A DNA stretch of 64,000 nt from Melitaea cinxia (Eukaryota > Arthropoda > Insecta > Lepidoptera > Nymphalidae): positions 16,927,501 to 16,991,500 of the forward strand of contig NC_059402.1 in NCBI RefSeq assembly GCF_905220565.1, in the 5' to 3' direction. The notes below the pieces were generated by a model. The model was not told where the DNA came from. It saw nothing but the letters and a program-made list of their open reading frames with translations, and did no database searches. The position numbers and the translations under genes are program-made. Shown here piece by piece: positions 21,448 to 32,600 of the stretch; position 1 is the stretch's first letter; every line of letters begins with the position of its first letter.

Positions 21448-23236
21448 AGTATGTCAAAATAACTAAGCATGATGGTTCCTCAGTATGTCAAAATAACTAA
21501 GCATGATGGTTCCTCGCTCATCTCAGATAGAATGGCAATATCCAAAGGTGTGCCGCAGGGCTCTATTTTGGGACCCATATTATTTTTATTGTACTTAGCA
21601 GACATGAAAGATCATATAATGCACTGTAGATATCATTTTTATGCTGATGACACCCAAATATATATCTCTTGCAAACCATCTGATATTGACATTGCAATTG
21701 ATAGACTAAATGAAGATCTGAATCGGATTGTGCTATGGTCCAAGAGGAATAGCTTAGTTTTAAATCCAAATAAATCCAAATATATGATTTGTGGCACAAA
21801 ATCACAAATATTAAGGCTAAAACATACAAATAAAATACTATTAATGGATCAACCTATTGAAAGGGTGTGGGAAGCACGTAACCTTGGCTTACAGATGGAC
21901 TGTAATCTTAGATTTGAGAATCACATCATTGGACTAGTGAGAGATTGTTTTTACCGCTTAAAAATTCTTTACAATGTGAGAGATCACCTGGGAGTAGATT
22001 TACGTATTCGCCTTACTGAGTCACTGATATTGTCCAAGTTGAATTACACAGATATTGTATATGGACCTCGTTTGACCGCCAAAACACAGAGACTTGTACA
22101 GAGAATCCAGAATGCCTGTGCTCGCTTCTGCTTCGATATTCCCTTTAGAGAACACGTTACTCCTTACTTAAATGTACACTCAATTTTAAAAATGAAACAC
22201 CGTCGCAAATTTCACTTAGCTTGTCTTCTTTTCGATCTTTTAAGGCGTAAGGAGCCGTCATATTTGTATGAAAAGCTCATTTGGATGTCAAGCCATAGGA
22301 CTTGTGAATCGCGACAATGTTCCATACAACTTGTAGTACAAAAGCACAAGACAGCCTCTTTCAGGGGCAGCTTCCGCTATGCTGCCTCCAGGTGCTGGAA
22401 CAACATACCCCCACCAATTAGGAATACACAAAGTTTTCTCAAATATAAATTAAAATTGAAAGAATATATTTTACATTGCCAGCAAAGCCAGGAAAATTTT
22501 GTGCACGATGTAAGTGTAATTTGATTTTTGTTGTACAGTACATTATTAAGGCTTATTGAATTGTGATTGATCCGATCGGTACTGCATGGCGGACTCGTAT
22601 GTAAATTGCTTTGTACTGATTGAGATATCTCGAGTCAGTGAGTTGACGCGATTTACAAGATGGCCGTTACGATTGTTTATTTTGGCCGATTACTACGTGT
22701 CAATCCCTGTCATTGAACGTTTCATGCCTGTAATTATAGGTTATTATTTTATTTATTTATTTTTTATTTTATTTTTTTCTGTACCTTTTTCATTTTGTTT
22801 AAAACGTAAAAACGCATATTTAAATACAATTTCAATCTAATCAAGTATTATTGTTTGCTTTGTAAACTAATTGGTGATTTTTAAAACCATATATTTATCC
22901 GATTTGTTGAAATTAGTGAGTGTATTGGAACATATCAAATGTCACCGTACCCATCCTATGTGAAATGGATTATGGATAACGTATTATTTATTTTACCTAG
23001 CAAGCGTTATTTATGTGTATATTCCGATTCTGTATGGTATGTGGTGTTGGTGCGACCGTGTTGTCACCCGACGGCTCAAGCGGAAGATCGGCGCTGACAG
23101 CTCTGCCAGCATATGCCGAGCTTGAGACCGGGTTTGCGATATCCTCATTGTATAATTTAATTGTTTAGCTTAATGGATATGTAATATTGATTTATGTGGA
23201 TGTTGCAAATAAAAGAGTATTATTATTTTTATTATT
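21448..23236 (+). mobile_element. 5'-truncated LINE with intact partial RT frame and target-site duplication
   Basis: The insertion is bounded by 9-bp repeats ATTACATAC (21439-21447 and 23237-23245). Its first 34 bp (21448-21481) are repeated immediately (21482-21515), a rearrangement at the 5' junction. It then carries the second half of an RT frame, a ~710-nt 3' UTR with a hairpin-rich segment (ggcgctgacagctctgcc), AATAAA near 23208 and a (TATT)n tail. The clean frame and exact duplication point to a recent insertion. It lies about 370 bp past the stop codon of gene A. Confidence 0.8.
21469..22524 (+). CDS. LINE reverse transcriptase, C-terminal 351 residues
   Basis: The frame opens in the first copy of the 34-bp duplication, so the first ~11 residues are an artefact of that repeat. 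The rest starts within the RT palm: SKGVPQGSILGPILFLLYL and the catalytic HFYADDTQIYIS (YADD). Thumb and C-terminal segments follow, including LNPNKSKYMICG, SLILSKLNYTDIVYGPRL and a final RCWNNIPPPIRN block typical of LINE ORF2 C-termini. The endonuclease and the RT fingers are absent, so it cannot act alone. No stop interrupts the 351 codons. The family is probably CR1/L2/Jockey-like. Confidence 0.8.
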   Translation: MMVPQYVKITKHDGSSLISDRMAISKGVPQGSILGPILFLLYLADMKDHIMHCRYHFYADDTQIYISCKPSDIDIAIDRLNEDLNRIVLWSKRNSLVLNPNKSKYMICGTKSQILRLKHTNKILLMDQPIERVWEARNLGLQMDCNLRFENHIIGLVRDCFYRLKILYNVRDHLGVDLRIRLTESLILSKLNYTDIVYGPRLTAKTQRLVQRIQNACARFCFDIPFREHVTPYLNVHSILKMKHRRKFHLACLLFDLLRRKEPSYLYEKLIWMSSHRTCESRQCSIQLVVQKHKTASFRGSFRYAASRCWNNIPPPIRNTQSFLKYKLKLKEYILHCQQSQENFVHDVSVI

Positions 23237-23296
23237 ATTACATACTATTTACAATCACTTATTGGTTATCTTAATATTACAGTTTAAATATTACAT

Positions 23297-23612
23297 TTTT
23301 ATTCACTGAATCAATTGTAACATTCTCTAAAAAAAAAAATAAATAAAAAAAAAATGAAGAAAGGTACAAAATTATTATATAATTCAATAAGAATATAGTT
23401 ACATTTTGCTTAACTCCAACAGCTAGGCAATAAATTAAATTAGTAATTCTTGGATAATGTTTACAGATGTAAAAATTTTGTTCTAATTTTTTCTTAATTT
23501 TACGTTTAATATTTTTTTGAATGTCAATTATTTATCAGTTCACTCAATTGTATCAACTTAATTGTCAGAAAAACACATTATCACTAGTCAAAACAAAAAA
23601 CCTTCTTGTTTT
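23297..23612 (-). other. Presumed 3' flank of gene A
   Basis: The region is AT-rich and non-coding. The reverse complement of tttatt near 23298 gives one possible AATAAA about 310 nt past the stop codon. I see no stronger signal. Confidence 0.25.
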
Positions 23613-26600
23613 TTAAGGCTTAGTATCTGTTGTATGATTTTCTTCATTTGTTTTTACTTGTACATCGTTCCATGTTTGCCTTTCAGATGTACCGAAAATG
23701 ACAAAAAACGTGTTAGTAAATATGTAAACTGCTGAAGAGAGGTAGAATACCTTACGCCATTCGTATGGATCCGCCTGAAAAATAAAATGATCGAATCATT
23801 AATTAATACAGGTATTATTTAGCGTTCGTTACTGATAATTTTTAACCAACTTCAAAAAAGGAGGAGGTTACTCAATTCGACCGTATATATGTCGTTATGT
23901 ATATTCGGGGATAACTTCGTCGTTTATAAACCGATTTTGATAATTATTTTTTTGTTGGAAGGGAGATATCTCAAGAATGGTGCCGTGGTAAGGAAACTAG
24001 GATCTGATGATGGAATTCGAGAGAAATCGAGGGGAACCCTCAAAAATCCTAGCGACGACTAGCGCGTTTGTTAATTTTTTTCGTCTACATACATTGTATT
24101 ACTTGTCGATGTAATTGAAGTCGGTTTTCCGGTCGGTGAACCGACTTTAAAAAAAGGAGGAGGTTACTCAATTCGACCGTATTCATATATATTTTATAAT
24201 TTTTTTTTTTTGTATGTTCAGGGATAACTTCGTCGTTTATGAACCAATTTTGATAATTCTTTTTTTTTTTGTTGGAAAGGGATACCACACCAGGGATACC
24301 CCCCTGGTGTGGTACCATGATGAGGAAACCAGGATCTAATGATGGGATCCCAAAGAAATCGAGGGAAACTCTCGAAAATCCGCATAACTTTTTACTGGGT
24401 GTACCGATTTTGATGATTTTTAAGTTAATCGAAAGCTGATGTTTATCATGTGGTCGCATTTAAATTTTATCAAGACCTGATTACAACTTTTGAAGTAATC
24501 TTCGATAATGCGTATTTACTTGACTATTTTTCGTCTACCTACGGTGTATTATTTGTCAATATAAATGAAGTCAGTTTTTTTTCGTTTGCTTGCAAACACA
24601 ATTATTATAATAGTCACTTATCATTAACGAAATTTTATTATATTCTAAAAATACCTCGTCTTTGATCAAAGCGCCAGCAATAAGGGGTGCGAGTATAGAA
24701 ATTACATTGGACACAAAATTGCAGATGCCCATTAAAGTTCCGGCGAAGTTCGGAGCCATGTCGATGTGCACCAACTGGAAGAAGACGATTACAGTTACTT
24801 GAAAGGCTATGATTTATTGAGAAACCAAATGATTGATATGATTGAGAAAACCAAAACACAAATTAGGCATGCTCAAGCTTCACTTCCTCTACCCGTTCCG
24901 CTGGCGGTTGCGGGTTCGATCCCCGCACATGACAAACATTTGTATTGGCCATACAGGTGTTTGCCATGGTCTTTGTGCAGTCCTAGTGGGTCTCCCCACC
25001 GTGCCCCGGAGAGCACGTTAAGCCATCGGTCCCGATTGTTATCATGTACACCTGATAGCGATTGTTACTCATAGTAGGGAATATATCCGCCAACCCACAT
25101 TGGAGCAGATTGGTGGATTAAGCTCTGATCCTTCTCCTACATGGGGAAAGAGGCTAATGCCCAGTAGTGGGATATTACAGTTGAAGCAAAAAGCTTCACT
25201 TCGTAATCGAGGAAAAGTTGAGATAAAAAATTTTCCATGTTTCACTCAGGATCTCTACGTAGCAAGAGTCAATAAGTTACGTAGTTTTTACGTAGGTTTC
25301 GTAAGAGGCGACTAAGGGATAACACAGTTCCACTACCACCGTGGAACTTAAAATGCCGGCCGATGGCGGGATAACCATCCAACTGCTGGCTTCGAAATAC
25401 TCAGGCCGAAGACGGACAGCAGCGACTTCGGTGCGACAAAGCCAGCCCTGCGGTCACCAACCCGCCTGCCCAGCGTGGTGACTATGGGCACACATGAGTT
25501 CACACCATTTTTGGCGCGATTTTGTGGAGGATATTGTCCAGCTGTGGACTGCGATAGGCTTAAGTGATGTAGTTTTTGGGTCAAAAAGTAGTAACCATCC
25601 TTCCATCCAAACAAGGTTTCGTATTTATAGTATTTGTAGGGTGGGATACTTGAATATTTTATTTGTTTGCAGTTATGATTATATTATAGTTAGTAATGAT
25701 TCAAGTTTACAAATATTTTTTCATTTGTTCATTTCGATTCTTTTTTATTTATAAAATATAACAATATAATCTTTATATTACCAAGAAACCGGTGTAATGT
25801 CCAGCATTGAGTCCAACGACAATAATCATAAGTATCACAGCCAACATTAAATCACCAGACGGGACGTAAGATAGGCCGAGCAAAGCTATCGCTGGGCCAT
25901 ATAATCCTGAGAAAGAGTATAAAAAAATAACACAAATAACACAAACACAACACAAATAAAAGGGTTGCATTATTAATAGTTTACAAAGAAAATTCGATTT
26001 TTTTTAATCCGACTAGGGTGGCAAATAAGGTCCGCGTGATAAGCGGTTACTGTAGACTATGAGTTATGACCCTACACTCGAATATCCTCAGGTGTTCTGG
26101 CCACCCTACTCACCATAGGAACACAACACTATTTCAGAGCAGCACTATTCAGCTGTGTTATCTTTTATAAGGTTGACTTTTATCCCCAGTCGCTCTGTTC
26201 CAAATATGACGGTACGTAGTTTGTTGATTGATTTGATTACGATTCGCTGTAATATTAATTAAAAATTACCCAAAGAATTGAATAATTTTCTGCACACTGT
26301 GACGGATACCCATTTTTTCTTCAAGATAAAATCTGACGCATAGCCAACTGGAAAACTTAGCAAGAACATGGTGATATAAGGTAGGGCCGATAGTACACCA
26401 CTCTGAAATCATAATATAAAGGCATACATAGACTAAGTCTAAAAGATTTTTACTATATATAGTAAAAAAACGTCACAAAAAAAGTAAAGTATGAAGTATA
26501 AGCGCCGACACATTTAACGGTCATTCTCCAATTCGGCGTTCTTTGCCTAATTACCGTGACGTTTTTTATTTTTCACTGATTTGACTTAAACACATTAAAA

Positions 26601-29600
26601 TATGAAACAAATCAAAAATACGAATTCAATAATCATTTTGGCATGTAACAGTTAATTGTGGTTTTCTAGATAATGAGACTTAAAAAATTTATGGGTATGG
26701 TAATTAGAAAATTTATATATTTAATGTAACGGTAATTATAAATAATATTAGAATATGCTGTGTGGTTACGGCAGTAAGAATATAGCCACTCCCTCTCTTC
26801 CCGTGAGTATCGTAAGAGGCGACTAAGGGATTACACAGTTCCACTACCACCCTGGAACTTGAAAGTACCGACCGATGGTGGGATAATCATCCAACTACTG
26901 GTTTTGAAATATACAGGCCGAAGACGGGCAGCAGCGTCTTAGGTGCAACAAAGCCAGCCCTGCGGTCTCCAACCCGCCTGCCCAGCGTGGTGACTATGGG
27001 CAAGACAAGACAAGACACATGAGTTCACGCCACGTTTTTCTTGAAATATATTCTCTCTTGCCAGGACAAATGCGACTGATCTCATCTTGCTCAACAAAAA
27101 TTTGGACGTCTTGTTTGGTTTTCTCTACAGTAGTCCCTATATTATTACTATGTAAATACTTTGGTTCTATTTCTTTATCATGACTTTGTTTTGGTTTTGG
27201 ATGTGGCGTGTTTTATATTTCAGTCTCAATGCTTGCTTCCTGTACTTTTCTTTTGCTCTTCTTAGCTCTACTGTTTGGTCTCAAATATGACATTTCTTTA
27301 TGTGTTTTCTATACATGCCTTCTAAATAACAATAAGAGTGAGATTTTTTTACGTATCGGTTTCTTGACAGTTATCTTTGAAGATGGTGAAGTTGGTGAAG
27401 TTGGTGTTGAACACAAGGAAGACGCTCGTTCCGTAATATTCACACTTGTATCTTTATTTTCGGTCAAATGCTCATTATTGATTAATAATAAAATAACATA
27501 CTTTCAGTAGAAGATGATGACAGAGCACTAGATGGACGCGGCGTTGATGTGGTTAAAGAAGGTTTAAAATTTGGTGCCTTTTTCAAGGGAACTAATTCTT
27601 TTTCAAAAGAAGTCGACTGCAGAAAAATTTCGTCTTGCTGATTATCTTCTTTTTTTGATTTGGGATTTTCGGGACAATTTTGTACTCTTTTAGTGTACTT
27701 TTTAGTGCAGCGAGTATGATATATCATTGAGATGTGGTGTGACAAAGTTTCAAGAGGATCTGTTATATTGTTATCAAGCACCTCTATATCTAAGGTCACT
27801 TCTTCCTCGATTGTTTTCAATTTTCCCTTTTCCTTTTGTCTTTTATAGTAAGCTCTGAAATTTTCTCTACTTCTTTTTTGAGTTTTCTTCCGGCTTTTGG
27901 TGACATTTCGCAGATAGGCAGTATTTTTTTTTATTGTACCCTTCTTTCTCCTTTATTTTTTTTGATTGCTAATACAAAAAGGGGCATTTTTATTTCGTTC
28001 TCGGCATTGTCGCGCGGCAAGTCTTCTATTTTCTTTAACTTCCTCTTTGGTCTTTTTAGGTTTATCTTATAAATTAAATAATTTGATGAATGGTCAGCAT
28101 ATAATATAGACATATTTACGGACAATAATAATAATAATCTACGAAAACCGCGGTAAACAAGTATTACTTTTTCATACAACGGTAATTATAAACATATGGT
28201 AATTAGTATACGGTAATTAGAAAACGATAAATTTTCATAAAAATGTTTAAAACCGACACAGTATACAAATTCTAGCTTATTATAACGTACGGAGGCCAAA
28301 GTACTGTCTTCATTTACATGATCAACTTGGGTCTATCTTAAAAATCTAGTATTAAAATAAGAACAACGGTAATTAGAAAAGTTTTTAACCAAGGCTACGG
28401 TAATTATATACTTACGTGCTTCATTGGCGGTACACTAACATGAGAGTCATACAACTGCTGATGGACCTCGGTACATACTGAGGAGACGCGATGCGTACGG
28501 TAGTGATGTGCCAAATACTTTTATTTAGGGATGTGCACTCGAGAACAGCAGATGTTACGGTAATTAGAAGTTTCCATTGGACATACGATTACTTCATAAT
28601 AATTATTTGTAGACTGGTTCTATTGAGTTGATATTTTGTTATGCGATAGACGCTGCTTAATATCGTTTAAAACGTTTAATGGATCAAAGTAAATCTATAC
28701 GCTATAAAAATTACAAGCAAGTTTTAAGATTAAGTTGGTGTGCGGACACGCCACGGTAATTAGAGAACAGAGGTTTTTTGAACATAAGTTAAATTAATTT
28801 AGTCTTAATTACTTAAAACAGAAGCCAATATTTTTTTTACAGCTAGGTACGGATGCTATCTTTAATATATAAAAAAGTGCATGATTGAATAGGATGATAT
28901 TACGGTTTAAACAAGCCCGGACACGAAAAATTTGCTAATCGGAGAATGGCCGTTAAATATTTTAGTAATAACTAATAAAACTAAATTGTAATATCCCACA
29001 AGTAAAATACCACTTTCTCCATATGTATAAAAAATCACTATAGGGAAATGGATAATTTTCTTAGTTTAAGTAATGATTGCTATCAGACATCAATGATAAC
29101 AACCACTCAACGTGCTCTCCGGGCCACAGTGGTGAAAGAATGAAGGACAGGCTTCTAGACTGGAAACGAATATTTTTACAAATACAAATATCTACCCTAA
29201 TTTCGAGTTCAACCTGTAACTGCCAGTATTTAGGCGACTACGTATTATCCACGTGTTGTCCACTATACTAAAATTTAAGGGGTAGGCAGAGACCACTTCT
29301 TTCCACTTGCTACGATCCTTACTTATTTCTTTCGCTTCGTCCACTTTCATTATTCCCTTCATACATGCTCTTCGGTTTAGGGTACTCTTGACCTGGCCTT
29401 TTTTCAAGACGTCCCTTATTTGATCTCGGGACGTAAGCCACTTTTTTCGTCAATCATTCTTCACTGATTCTCTCGACATGACCAAACCATCTGATCATCT
29501 ATTTTAATTTTAAACCATCAGCTCAGATGGTTTGAAATTAAAACTAAGTAAAAAAAAACACAAATAATTACCGATTGTATATCCATTCCTAAGACTCTTT

Positions 29601-32600
29601 TCATGTAGGAAGGTATTTCGGTCATCAAAGTCCACAAACCCCAAATGTGACCACACTGAGCCATCATCAAGGCATAGAAAGGTAAAGAAGTCAACACAGA
29701 CTTCCATGGTGTCGATAATTTCTGGAAACAATATGAACACATTTGTAACAAAGTTTGAAATAACTCTTATGGATCTACTAAAATGAAATCATCTGTTAGG
29801 AATACAAAATTATACGCAGTCAGGCACATAGGTCCAGACTTGGACAAACATTTTTATGACCTGTACAAAAGTTAGTCGTAAACATTAATTTTGCAACCAG
29901 TAACGCAACAGTAATTTGATACTTTACAGTCAAAGATGCTATTGCAATATTCAAAAAAATTATGTTGTCACCAATCACAATGCTAGCAGCAAGGTATCAC
30001 ATAAGATATCACATTATTTGACGCATTCGTTCAATTGTAACTTGTGTACTGTTTATTATATAAAAACTGTCAATTTTAAATGAATACAAATATTTTTAAG
30101 AAAAACTACGAACCTTTTGATCTTTACCAAGATGTCCTAATGAGCTTTCGATGAAAGTTCGTTCATCATCACTAATAATTTTGGAGCTTCTTGGAGAGGC
30201 AGATCCTAGAAATAAGTAGGCAATCGTCCAGATCGTACCGAGAATACCAGTGACATAGAAGATCGCTGGCCAACCCCAAGAATCAGCTATAAACCCAGCA
30301 GCGATGAGTTGAAGTGCTGTACCTAATTGAGCACCTAAAATATAAAACACTTCAATTATTTTAACTTCTATCCAACATAGACTGTTTAACTACCTTACCT
30401 ACCACAGAATCACAACAACATTAGAGAGCGGTATTAGTCAGCTGTGATCATCTCTAAGGTACTTTCCCAGCTTGACAGATTCAGATGTTGAGCAAGTTAC
30501 ACCTACTTTACCCTACTTCACAAGAATATATGGGTCAATGGGTCATTTCATTTTTTTATAGAAGTTGAAGTACTTACCTGTATATATAAATGAACCCAAT
30601 CTACCTTTCTCTTCCAAGGGAACCCATTTTCCGATCAAATGGTGTACTGTAGGGAATAAAAATCCTTGAGACAAGCCTTGGAGAGTACGACACAAACATA
30701 AAATTGGCCATCCACCCTGAAACAAGTTAGTACATTATTGGACAACAGTTTATCTGATGACGTTTAATATGGATGCGAAGGATATATATCGGCTGTGTGG
30801 TTATGGTAGTAAATAATATAGCCACTCATATTACCATACACCATATACTACATACTACATATACCATACCCTATATATACATAGAGGGGGTGGCTATATT
30901 ATTTACTACCGTAGCCACACAGGGAAATTATTTCTAAATTATAACTCTATAAAATAAATTATCTTATTTATATTTATAAAATAAAATGAAAAACTGTTAT
31001 TAATACACTTACATAATACGCTCCTGTTGGTATCAGCAAAGTTACAATAGAATTAACCCCAATACAAGTGGTAATTAGGATCATTCCTCCAAATCTAGTT
31101 GCCAGTTCGCCAGCAGGGATTTGTAGTACTACATAACCCCAGGAGAAAGAGGAGAGGATCACGCTTTGGATCTGCAAACTCCAGGCGAATGACTGCAAAA
31201 AATAAAAACTAGAACTTATGTCCTATATGGTAGAGAAATAAATGAGGAATATTCCACAGTTCAATCAATTTAAAATGAGCGACAGTTTTGCATTAAGATT
31301 CAGCGGTAGCACGACGTTAACCATAATAATTATTTTTAATCTAATACCTATTTTATGTATGTACGGTCGGCCAAGAAAGTGCTGTAACAGTTTTGATTTA
31401 GTTTCCTGGTCATCGAAAATTACAACAAGGTTCGTTATTAAAATATATTAATGAAAGAGACATATAATAATGACTTAAACCTAATTGATAAGTATTCATA
31501 CGTCATTATAATACATGACATTTTAAACTCTATTGAGTATGGATAATATCGTTATCAATAATCAGATAAAGATGGACAGAAGTTGTCAGATCGATCTGCA
31601 AGCGAAACTAATCTTTATCACCTATGAATCTGCAAGCGGCATTCAACCTTAGGATGGTACACCACTTTCTTGGCCGACGGTACATGTTTCATGTAAGGGT
31701 GTATGTTGTCAAGTATACGTGTATTTTATATTATTAATTCTGAATAAGATTATAGATTTATAATCATTATTATTAATCACTCTTGCCCTTCTGTGCCTCG
31801 CGATAACAGCAATTCTCACCACCATGGGTAGACGGGTAGGGATCTCTTCTAGCGATAAGTTCGCCCTTGCCAACTTTCTTTGTAAATATGATGTTTACTT
31901 GTTTCTTTTTTTAAGTGCAATAAAAAATATATTTAAATATAATTTGCAAAATGAATATTCAAAGTGACTTTGAAGGCTACTTGATAAATATATTATTGAT
32001 TTCGTTTTTAATTGCCAATATGAGGATTTTTTTCCTATTTTTGAATATAATGATGTGTTATAATTTTGTAAATTCTCTTTTTATATAAAAAAAAACCTAA
32101 TATGTGCTATCTAGCTTGCGTAATCATTATTCAATCTCTGTTATCACTTATTACTGTCAATATTTCGTCTTTTTTACATTTTATCAAAATTTACAAACAA
32201 GTTCCTGTATAAATAAATCCTTGATTGATGAATTGGATGTCAGTATTAGTATTATCAGAGTCATCAAAACAATCGTCACACGGCGAGATAAATTTTTGTA
32301 ACAGAAATTTATACTGAATATTGTGCACGAGTTGTGATTGTATAATTAACATTTTCTTGATAACTTACTTTTGTTAGAAATTTGTTTACAATACAATGTT
32401 TAATTGGGGTAGGGAACAGTAGGGAATATCGTTAAAAATTTGAAGTAACTCGACTGTGGAAGTTCAAGCAGTTTTGTCTTATTGTGGCTAGAAATGTAGA
32501 CCATAGCCCCCGAGGGGGGGGGGGGGGTTAATGGGATAAGTATTCCTAATATTGCATAAGTGCATAAGCTATGGTATCCGCTTACCATCAGGTGTACGTT

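Larger units (their letters stand above)
26518..28952. mobile_element. TTAA-flanked DNA transposon with iterated ACGGTAATTA motifs, in gene A intron 6
   Basis: Imperfect inverted termini CGGTCATTCTCCAATT (from 26518) and AATCGGAGAATGGCCG (to 28952) are each bordered by TTAA (26514-26517, 28953-28956). TTAA targets are known for piggyBac, Kolobok and Sola3 elements. Ten copies of (AC)GGTAATTA(G) lie near the ends: 26548 (reverse), 26699, 26729, 28179, 28198, 28210, 28366, 28397, 28557 and 28753. Such repeated sub-terminal motifs usually bind the transposase. A decayed basic coding region is on the minus strand between. An R2S retroposon is inserted at 26758-27034. The motif fits no element I know well, so the family is unassigned. 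Confidence 0.6.

Noticed and set aside
24571..24859. Separate small minus-strand genes near 24.6-24.9 kb
   Set aside because: These overlap exon 9 of gene A and read into its introns. Only 24655-24774 is coding.
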